In this document: one piece after another, positions 56,613 through 64,000 of the stretch
Layout of the letters: the number at the start of each line of letters is the position of its first letter
How positions within the stretch are numbered: position 1 is the stretch's first letter
DNA from: Phymorhynchus buccinoides
Lineage: Eukaryota > Mollusca > Gastropoda > Neogastropoda > Raphitomidae
Reading direction: 5' to 3'
Assembly: GCA_017654935.2 (NCBI GenBank)
Contig: CM065711.1
Location: 31,974,871-32,038,870, forward strand
DNA: 64,000 bases
The notes under the pieces: generated by a model
Database searches by the model: none
What the model saw: the letters and a program-made list of their open reading frames with translations, nothing else
Told to the model about the DNA's origin: nothing
Made by a program: the position numbers and the translations under genes

Positions 56613-58224
56613 CGTGTGCCCATGCACTTAGCACACGTTAATCCCAGTGGCAACGTCATGTGGTCAAAATTTACCCCCCCCCCCAACCCACCCCCCTTCC
56701 TTCCTCATCAGTCACACAAAAAGTCGCATGCAAAAAAAAAAAAAAAGTGGGTGGCGCCCCTCTGGCTGTGACCAAGTGGGAGCAACCCGAATTTCACAGA
56801 GATGCCTCTGTGACTATAGAGTACCTAATACCACAGACAGACAGACACAGTCCTGAAGGCACATGTACACCCGGAACACTGAAGAAGCATTTAGACTCAT
56901 TTCGCTGACACGAGTGAGCCAAAAAAGTGTTACAGAGTACAGTGGAAGCTCCCTTGTAAGACCTTTGACATCTGTAGAGTCACTCCCTTTCCCACAAAAG
57001 ACATGATAGCAATCTGAACATTGTGGTCTTATTCTGTCCGTTAAAATGCTCCCTTAGAATGGACCCAAAATTCGTGTTATACGTCCTCAAGGAGCGTGAC
57101 ATATTATGGGAGATTTGCCATCTTACAAAGTAACTTTGTTTGAAAAATGCTGGATGCGATGCCCGTTTACAGTTTAAATTCTGATCGCTTCTCGGCCTTT
57201 TAACTAAGACAGTGATTCAGGAACATACGCCTTTGTTTTATACCCTGGTTGGTTATGGCAGCCCGTCACATGGCGAAAGTAATTACATAAGCATTAAAAA
57301 TTACTTCCATCCTGTTTACACACAAATCTGACGAAGATGGCGACACTTTTGTTGAAGGGTCGAGATGCGCACGCAGGTGGTAAGGGAGGACCCTACATAT
57401 GTAAGACTGTATGATAGCAGTTGCCCCCTCAGATGGTAACACACCCTCCAGAGATGCTGCGTTTGAGTAGATCTAGATTTAGACACACTCGGTTTGTGGG
57501 GGGGCCATCAAGCTCTGGGTCAATCTCAATGTTTATTTCTTTGCGAGTTCTCAACGTTTTGCAAGTTAGATCAGACTATTTTAAATGTTTGCAAATCGTT
57601 CACTCGCTTGCTTCACTCTTCACTGAAAAACTTGCTATGGTATTTGACCGAGTAAAGAGAGAGAAAACAGACTCTAAGTTTCACGGGTGCTCTCCCTTTT
57701 TTTTTGAGAGAGAGAGAGATCGTCTATTGGCAGTTCTTTACAATTTGTGACCTGCTACTGGATTGGATACAAGTGTCCCTGCATAAATAACACAACTATG
57801 TTAGAGCTTCTGCCGTCCTGAATGTCAAGAATAGTGAGTGGAAGAGAGGAGAGAAGACCTCCCAGAGAGGAGATTCCCTCCCACATAAGACACTTCTCTT
57901 GAGACATTGCCCTTTTTGTAGGGTTAAAGAGAGAGAAAGACCTCAGACATTTTTGAAGGTCTTATTAGGGAGATTCCAGAGAGGGGACAAATAATGAACA
58001 CTGAGAGAGAGAGACATTGAACACTGAGAGAGAGAAAAGAGAGGAGAGATTAGGGAGGGGGAGAGGGGAAAGAGAGGACAGAGAGAGGTAGATCCGAGAA
58101 AGACTAGTACTGAGAGTAAGAGAGAGAGAGAGAGAGAGAACATTGAACACTGAACACTGAAAAACTTTATTAGGGTTAAAGAGAGAGAGAGACAGAGACA
58201 GAGAGTGAGGGGGGCAGAGAGAGG

Positions 58225-58264
<40 letters not shown>

Positions 58265-58805
58265 ATTGAACACCAAACACTGAAAAACTGTACTATTAGG
58301 GTTAAAGAGAGAGTAAGACAGAGACAGAGTGAGGGGGGCAGAGAGGGTAAGAGAGAGGGAGAAACAGAGAGAGAGAGAGAACACTGAACAGAGAGAGAGA
58401 TTGCTCCAATATTGACAAACTCCTGAACTGATGACAATGAAAATAGTCCTTACAATTTACATTTAGAAAAAAAAAAGATTAATAAGACTGTACTTTCATT
58501 CTTTCTCTCTTCCTTCTTTCTTTCTTTCATACTTTCTTTCTTTCTCTCTTTCTTTCTTTCTTTGAACCTTCTCTCCTTTCCCTCTCTGTTTTCAGCGGCG
58601 TTGATCGCAGTCTCGGTGACCCTGTTTGGAATCAAGGCGGACATCGACCGCCAGTGGCTTCCCTCCCCTGACTCCAACTTCCTGTCCTGGTCCTTCGGCT
58701 TCTGCGTCCTGTCGGGATTTTTCTCCCTTTTCGCCGCCATGTGTCTCCTGGCCGATTCTTTCCGCGTTCGTCTGGATTATAAGGCCGATTTCTGCTTTCT
58801 TATAG
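53087..58805 (+). CDS. Four-transmembrane claudin/PMP22-superfamily protein, paralogue, 3' end unresolved
   Basis: Exons 53087-53360, 55360-55512 and 58596-about 58805 are clear. Exon 1 encodes MALTRTKKLVTICGLIFTCL, then RMGLWEACFKDW and GCWWIFHFEY, the claudin-like loop. Exon 2 gives TM2-TM3 (AVQLMTTLAFVLHMVTLAF, YWIGCC). Exon 3 gives DSNFLSWSFGFCVLSGFF and TM4. The first two introns are phase 1, as in the neighbour on the opposite strand, and the exon 3 motif matches that paralogue. The end of exon 3 is uncertain (possible donor TATAG|GTTTGT at 58806), and no tail exon could be assigned before the window ends. The likely role is as for gene 2. Confidence 0.82.
53361..54489. other. Intron 1 of gene 3, no exon seen
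   Basis: It contains a C-run (about 53707-53732), an A-rich tract and GA repeats. The start (GAATAAGCACACAATGGGC...TGCCCTCG, 53388) resembles 26868-26905 and may be a LINE 3' UTR relic. Confidence 0.45.
54490..54690. repeat. (TG)n microsatellites
   Basis: Two TG runs around a short unique stretch in intron 1 of gene 3. Confidence 0.95.
54740..54958. mobile_element. CAGTGATGT MITE, hAT-like
   Basis: CAGTGATGTACTG at the left and GACATCACTG at the right, with CAACAG on both flanks. Confidence 0.72.
54988..55206. mobile_element. TTAA MITE family P1
   Basis: TTAA-CCCTTTCGCTGCCAACC to TTGGCAGTGAAAGGG-TTAA. Confidence 0.9.
55360..55512 (+). CDS. Tetraspan gene 3, exon 2
   Basis: It encodes PWFLAVQLMTTLAFVLHMVT, then FSAFYWIGCCPPHKEHNYVR and ALNFLSG. 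The acceptor is CTATTTTTAG and the donor CAG|GTAACA. The 42 bp before the acceptor are tandemly duplicated (55276-55359). Confidence 0.9.
55601..56008. mobile_element. CAGGGCTCCC MITE (family K), internally expanded
   Basis: It starts CAGGGTTCCCAGGG and ends TTGGCAGCCCTG. A roughly 65-bp internal block (GGGTCTATGAAG...AGAATGTGC) is repeated three to four times. Confidence 0.85.
56009..56339. other. Intron 2 of gene 3, AAGGTCA-rich stretch
   Basis: AAGGTCA or close variants occur at least seven times within 330 bp. This could be nuclear-receptor-like half sites by chance or a degenerate repeat; no function is claimed. Confidence 0.5.
56468..56832 (+). mobile_element. tRNA-headed SINE (family T) nested in repeat Q
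   Basis: A full-length copy with A and B boxes. It splits a reverse copy of repeat Q (left part 56340-56467, right part about 56833-56935). Confidence 0.88.
57183..57345 (+). mobile_element. U2-snRNA-headed SINE-like repeat, copy 2
   Basis: It begins ATCGCTTCTCGGCCTTTTAA then CTAAGA, a near-exact match to the first 26 bases of U2 snRNA as remembered, and shares the non-U2 body with copy 1. The 3' tail is not clearly defined. Confidence 0.75.
57747..57835 (+). pseudogene. Decayed copy of exon 2 of gene 3
   Basis: The run from CTACTGGATTGG through CACAACTATGTTAGAGC matches the 3' half of exon 2 (FYWIG, HNYVRA) with about one change in five bases and no frame. It lies 2.4 kb downstream of the intact exon. 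Confidence 0.75.
57990..58405. repeat. (GA)n-rich tract upstream of gene 3 exon 3
   Basis: A purine-rich tract with repeated GAACATTGAACACTGA blocks between GA runs. Confidence 0.95.
58596..58805 (+). CDS. Tetraspan gene 3, exon 3 (copy 1, intact frame)
   Basis: It encodes AALIAVSVTLFGIKADIDRQ, then SNFLSWSFGFCVLSGFFSLF and AAMCLLADSFRVRLDYKAD. The acceptor is CTGTTTTCAG. The donor is only tentative. Confidence 0.82.
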
Positions 58806-58983
58806 GTTTGTGGCAGGGGAAAAGCCTGATCCCTTTCTTATTAACCCTTTCAACTTTCCAGTTTCGCATTTTAGCACCACGATGATTTAAAGACCCGGTT
58901 TCGTCACGTGTCAAAATCACGTTTTCTTTCTCTCGTGTTTCTTCCTTTCTTTGAACCTTCTCTCCTTTCTCTCTTGTTTTCAG

Positions 58984-59185
58984 CGGCGTTGATCGCTCTC
59001 GGGGACCCTGTTTGGAATCAAGGCGGACATCGACCACCAGTGGCTTCCTCCCCTGACTCCAACTTCCTGTCCTGGTCCTTCGGCTTCTGCGTCCTGTCGG
59101 GATTTTTCTCCCTTTTCGCCGCCATGTGTCTCCTGGCCGATTCGTTCCGCGTTCGTCTGGATTATAAGGCCGATGTGCGCTATAG
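58984..59185 (+). pseudogene. Tandem copy 2 of exon 3, with compensating frameshifts
   Basis: A duplicate of 58596-58805, 388 bp downstream, including the TTTTCAG acceptor. A 2-base loss near the start and a 1-base loss about 60 bp later restore the frame, so about 20 residues differ (ALGDPVWNQGG...) before NFLSWSFGFCVLSGFF resumes. The end also differs by 5 bases. It is either a dying duplicate or a mutually exclusive exon. Confidence 0.75.
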
Positions 59186-59639
59186 GTTTGTGGCAGGGGA
59201 AAAGCCTGATTTATGATATTAACCCTTTCATTTCGCATTTAGCAAACGATGATTTAAAGACCCAGTACGCCACGTGTCAAAATCACGGTTTTTCACGTGT
59301 TTTCAATAGCTGCAGAAATCTAAACCAAGGGGGTTTTGCTTGCTCCCAGGGCTTCTTTATTTCACAAGTCTTTTTCCACCACCTTCTGGAAGTTCTGTGG
59401 ATATTGTACTGACCCAACGAATCAAAAGTTTAAATTGTAATATCCTTGTTCAGGATTTTAAACGCTAAAATAATTTTTTAATGTCTGCAATGATGTATCA
59501 GACTACTCATGGAAAACACACAGTCTATAAAAATCAAATTATGCCACTTTCATGTAAAAATACTTAATGTCAATATTATCATCGTCATGCATGCTCCTTG
59601 AATGAAATTCGAAATCCTCATTTTAATCACAAGGTAATC

Positions 59640-60225
59640 ATTTTAATTACCTTGTGTACATTGTCACCTGCAGTTTGTGCAACAAAAAATATGTGGGTGA
59701 AGCGTGTCGCTCTCGCAGAACGTTTCGAAGAACACCTCCGGTGCATGAGGCTTCAAACGGACACTCCTGTAGCTACATAGGCCTTCGTTTCAACGAAGGT
59801 AACCACAGCTTCACACACGCAAAAATCGCTGCTGTGTGGCAGAACTCGACCAAGGCCTACGGGAAGTTCATGGAATCAAATTATTACCATGCTTGGAAGT
59901 CTGACACCAGCTGGCCTGAATAAGAAAATAAGATCCGGACTTCCTTACCCGTCGAACCCAATCAGATCTTCAGTTAGAAACAACAACAAAGCAATAAAAG
60001 TTCCCTCCTCAAACACCGACCAGTTCAAAAACTCTTTCTTTGTTAGAACACCGACAGAATGGAACCATCTGAATAACAGCACCGTCCAAGCCAACTCCAT
60101 TGATGCCTTCAAAAGAGAGCTATTAATCAACCAACATCAATAAACCGCCTCTGCGCAATCTCTCCCCGTCGCAGTTATGCCAGACTACTGGATTGTAGCG
60201 ACGTATTTGAAAGAAGAAGAAGAAG
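59640..60225 (+). mobile_element. Chimera of a Penelope-like GIY-YIG end and a LINE 3' end
   Basis: 59654-59885 encodes YIVTCSLCNKKYVGEACRSR and then GNHSFTHAKIAAVWQ, a GIY-YIG endonuclease pattern, and 59889 reads MLGSLTPAGLNKKI after a frameshift. Without a break the same frame continues NSFFVRTPTEWNHLN then SIDAFKREL and a stop at about 60143, typical of a LINE C-terminus, ending in (GAA)n. Confidence 0.78.
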
Positions 60226-60234
60226 AAAGAATAG

Positions 60235-60251
60235 GTGAGAGAGAGTGATCG

Positions 60252-60301
<50 letters not shown>

Positions 60302-60329
60302 GGAGAGAAGAGAGAGAGAGAGAGAGAGG

Positions 60330-60380
<51 letters not shown>

Positions 60381-60515
60381 TGATCGACAGCGAGAGGGAG
60401 AGAGAGAGAGAGAGAAAGTGATCGACAGAGAAAGAGAGAGAGGGAGAAAGAGAGAGAGGGAGAAAGACAGAGAGAGAGAGAGTCAGAGAGAGAGAGAGTC
60501 AAACAGACTGACAGG
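60235..60515. repeat. (GA)n microsatellite
   Basis: A 280-bp GAGA tract with recurrent AAGTGATCGACAG inserts. Confidence 0.96.
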
Positions 60516-60635
60516 CAGCCAGCCAGACAAGCAGACAGGCGGACATACGCATCAAGACTATGCAACCCAAATACCAGTTTGTGGACCTGCCCCTTCTCCG
60601 TTTCATTCAGTTTTCCTCATGTATACAATTTTTGG

Positions 60636-61500
60636 TAACGGTAAAGATGTGCTGCCGCCCCCCCCCCCCCCCCCCCCCCCCCTCCCTCTTACATTTCTCA
60701 GCTCTCCCCACATCTTCTCTTCTTCTTCTTCTGCATTCCACAGGCCATAAGGCCATAATGGGTAAGGTACGTATGTGTCCGGTTTTCAGTTTTCACTGGT
60801 CTCCCCGCTGCGTACAGTCCGACACATTCCGATTTCAGAGGAGCTCAAGGATTGGAAGATGTTTTGTGAAAAAAGGCAGGAGAATGGGTCGGCCAAAAAG
60901 TCAAAAAGGCAGTAGATGATAGAAAGCAAAAGGGAAAAGGCAGAGTCAAAGAGAGTGAAAGACAGGAGGAAGTTACAAGCACAGAACTTCCAGAAGGTGG
61001 GGGAACTAGGGTATCCCCATGAGGGAGAGACTGGTGGAGGGGGCGGGGGGCGTCCAGCTCCCCGTATGGAGGCACGAGGCATCCACCCACTGCCCCACTC
61101 CCCACATTTCCACACCCTGCCTTTCTGACCAACCATTAAGCTGTATCCTATCAACTTTTTGAGCTAATTATCTTTGTTGAATAATTAATCGCAGTCATGA
61201 TAAAGGCCATTATCTAATAGAACGCCCCCCCCACCCCCCCCCCTATGTAGTGCAGTACACACAACAGCCGCGGAGCATTTGTCACAGTCCTGGTTCATTG
61301 CGTTTTTTCCGTCTTGCCTTTATCTTCTACTATTATTGAATGCATGTGTTTAATTATGTAAATGGATGAAAATTAGTGTTAAATATAGCAAACGATAGAG
61401 GATGAAGTACTCAATCTGCAGTAAGAAAGGCAAGACTGAAAAAAGTGGAAACAACCGAGAAATGGAGGAGGGGGGGGGGGGGCACATCTTTACCTTTACC
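60636..61500. mobile_element. Foldback element H, third copy, split by a SINE
   Basis: GGTAAAGATGTGCTGCC at the left and GGCACATCTTTACC at the right. It is interrupted by the family S copy at 60715-61020; the telomere-like core is missing. Confidence 0.72.
60715..61020 (-). mobile_element. SINE-like family S, tail B, nested in a foldback element
   Basis: A reverse copy from (TTC)n through CCATAATGGGTAAGGTACGT to GGTATCCCCAT. It splits the G-rich foldback element 60636-61500. Confidence 0.82.
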
Positions 61501-61891
61501 TAATTTTTATGTTTTTATTGCAGATCTTGTTTTACATTACTTGATCCAATATCGCCTAGTCCTTATTTAAGACGTCAATAATACTATGATTTTATTTTTT
61601 ACGATGTCATTGTTGTTTTCATCATTTTTTCCCCCCCATGACTAAGAGCTACGTTTCGAAACGTTGGCGTGTGTTTATTATTTTTGTTTTTGTTTTTGAC
61701 TTCTCAAGCAGCGTTTTTTATTTTTTTAATTTTAATCATTGACGTTTAAGCTTACGCCTTGCCTTTTGCCATTATTTAATCTTGCTGATGAGTTGATCTA
61801 TAAAACTTTAATTTGTATTCCAATCACTGTGCTATAACACTGTATAATTTATGCACACAATTTACCCTTTGTGTGCAGTGAAAGATTAAGG

Positions 61892-62465
61892 TTAAAGGGG
61901 CACCCTGATGGATGAGTTTTTGTAAGAAACACATCGAGATCACCAGGAAAACACCCTTTACAGAGATCGCAACACTCACTTTGCTCTGGTTTCCTAGAAA
62001 TCAAACCGACAAATCGGCGATTCCTCCTTGGCGGAGGTGCTGGAAGTCAGATTCTCTCACTGAAAGAGAAGACGTGTGCTGTCTCTTTTCTAATGGCTGC
62101 CTGAGTTTAGACCAAATCGTTTGCACGAAATTTTCGCAAAGCAAGCCTTTTTATTTATTTAAACAAAAATTCAATACAGTTTATCTAAAGGAGTTTCGCT
62201 CACAACAAAGGAAATAGTTCCAATTTTTTTTTTTACTGCACTACAAAAAACAGCAACACTTCAACCACAAGGGGATTGGCCTCCACCCACCCTATCCAAA
62301 ATGGCTTCTCTCTCTGGCATCTCCGCCAAGGAAGAATCGCCGATTTGACGGCTTGATTTCTAGGAAACCAGAGCAAAGTGAGTGTTCCGATCCTTGAAAA
62401 GGCTGTCTTTCTGGTGATCTCGACGTGTTTCTTGCAAAAACTCATCCGTTAGGGTGCCCCTTTAA
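61892..62465. mobile_element. Foldback TTAA element, family G
   Basis: TTAA-AGGGGCACCCTGATGG to AGGGTGCCCCT-TTAA; arms of about 200 bp with an AT-rich centre. Confidence 0.9.
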
Positions 62466-62518
62466 CAAAATAATGCACAAAATGTTATTGATACAAACAC
62501 TTGTAACAGCTGTGTTTC

Positions 62519-62709
62519 TACCGTATTTTTCGGAACTACAAGGCGACACTTTTTTTTAAATTTTAGGATGAGACCCCTACGCCTTATATTAATATGACTA
62601 CAGTAGCAGTGTATAGTAAGAAAATATAGAAACAAAATCTGAATTTTGTGTAAAATTTGGTGAGTGCGCTTTATAATAAGGTTCGCCTTATAGTCTGGAA
62701 GATACGGTA
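62519..62709. mobile_element. TA-flanked MITE family D, short form
   Basis: TACCGTATTTTTCGGAACTA to AGTCTGGAAGATACGGTA. Confidence 0.87.
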
Positions 62710-62934
62710 TGTGTGGTGGTTTTATGATTTTGTTGTCGTCGTCATAATAATGAGGAAAATGTATATCGCGCCCATCCTATTTTGTAGGCTACAGGGCCGC
62801 TTTACACAGAATTGAAATGGAATAAAAACATGAAACAAAAATCCAGTAACTTGAGCAGACAAAAGGATACCGGTCAGACTTCGTTTGGTTGGTAGAAATG
62901 CACATAACAATCAGAAACAACAACTGATGTGACT

Positions 62935-62974
62935 ACTACTACTACTACTACTACGACTACTACTACTATTACTA

Positions 62975-63009
<35 letters not shown>

Positions 63010-63016
63010 ACTACTA

Positions 63017-63054
<38 letters not shown>

Positions 63055-63133
63055 ACTACTACTACTACTGCTGCTACTACTACTGCTGCTACTACTACTG
63101 CTGCTGCTACTACTACTGCTACTACTACTACTG

Positions 63134-63199
<66 letters not shown>

Positions 63200-63200
63200 A
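62935..63200. repeat. (ACT)n/(GCT)n trinucleotide repeat
   Basis: About 88 triplets, mixing CTA and CTG units in blocks. It reads as poly-Thr/Ala or poly-Ser in open frames, but no gene is evident. Confidence 0.97.
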
Positions 63201-63292
63201 TAATAGGCCTAATACACGTATGCATTGTCACACAATTCGCAAGCATGAAATAACAGTATATATTCACAACAACATAGAGTTAGACACATAAA

Positions 63293-63311
63293 CAACACAC
63301 ACACAACCAGC

Positions 63312-63349
<38 letters not shown>

Positions 63350-63450
63350 GCTCATATAGGCGCCTACATGAACGCATCACACACACACACACACACAACA
63401 CAAACATGCGCACGCACACATACACCACACACACACGTGCGCGCAGACAT
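63293..63450. repeat. (CA)n microsatellites
   Basis: Several CA runs with GCGC and ATAC breaks. Confidence 0.95.
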
Positions 63451-63687
63451 CTATTCATATTTTTACATAATGTTCAAATCAACTTTTTTTCTTTCTTTTT
63501 TTTTTTTCTTGGGGGGTGGGGGGTGGGGGGTGGGAAGAACTGTTTTCATGTGTGGCCGAGTGCTCTTATTATAAATTTATAATCTCCTTTATTATTGATG
63601 CTTACATTAGCATTTTCACTATTTTTAAAATTTAGATTTGTGCATCTGATAAGGTGTTTTTTTATAATAATTTTAATGTGTATACTG

Positions 63688-63726
<39 letters not shown>

Positions 63727-64000
63727 CATGCGTTCATGTGTCTGTGCCAGATCATTTTCAAAAAAATGATCAACAGCATATTTGCATGTTTTAAAAAAAA
63801 AAAATGTTTTCATTTAAGTCGGAGACAGACTGCCTCATATGACTCGATCAGGTCGTGACGTTGACCAAATTTTGTTTCCTGCACAGAAGAGGTCACAAGC
63901 CATCTGACTCGATCAGTGAAATTTAGAACCCGCCCTATTCAGCCCTGTCACCTGACTGGGCCCGACTGACACTGACTGAGCAGGATGGTATGCAAATGAG
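63451..64000. other. Window end, no gene seen
   Basis: AT-rich DNA, a TG run at 63690-63722, then a unique segment with GACTCGATCAG twice (63841 and 63907). No exon could be supported. Confidence 0.5.

Noticed and set aside
60548..60640. A possible last exon of gene 3 (MQPKYQFVDLPLL...)
   Set aside because: No convincing acceptor or polypyrimidine tract precedes it (a GA repeat does), and the frame runs into repeat sequence.

Overview
This is a 64 kb stretch of animal nuclear DNA, not a microbial locus. It has spliced protein-coding genes with GT-AG introns, very long TG/CA and CT/GA microsatellites, interstitial TTAGGG-type telomere motifs, tRNA-derived SINEs, and many short inverted-repeat DNA transposons (MITEs). 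The style is that of a lophotrochozoan, most likely a gastropod mollusc. That assignment is inference; no marker gene here fixes the taxon.

Three genes can be supported. (1) Positions 799-26757, + strand: the last 13 exons of a bifunctional pseudouridine catabolism protein, with a PsuG-type pseudouridine-5'-phosphate glycosidase domain fused to a PfkB-type pseudouridine kinase. Exon phases agree across all 13 exons. The N-terminal part of the glycosidase lies upstream of the window. (2) Positions 50095-41845, - strand: a complete 4-exon, 273-residue four-transmembrane claudin/PMP22-superfamily protein ending in a PDZ-ligand-like tail. (3) Positions 53087 to about 58.8 kb, + strand: a divergent paralogue of gene 2 with the same first two intron phases; its last exon was not found. 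Genes 2 and 3 are head to head, 3 kb apart.

The rest is repeats. Retroposons: a non-tRNA SINE-like family with a shared head and two alternative tails (12 copies, many with target duplications), a tRNA-headed SINE (4 copies), a U2-snRNA-headed SINE-like repeat (2 copies), a tRNA-Asp-like repeat, and LINE and Penelope fragments. DNA elements: several unrelated MITE families flanked by TTAA (piggyBac-like, two with transposase N-terminal relics), TA-flanked mariner-like families, CAG-ended hAT-like elements, and long foldback elements. There are also minisatellites of 66, 70, 80, 85, 89 and 131 bp and a 1.65 kb array of a 27-bp unit.

The most unusual signal is that partial copies of coding exons lie next to the intact exon in all three genes, at nine places. 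Most are fused to TG/CA tracts, and many keep a working-looking splice site or the stop codon. Long stretches from 27 to 41 kb and from 61 to 64 kb hold only repeats and unassigned AT-rich DNA.
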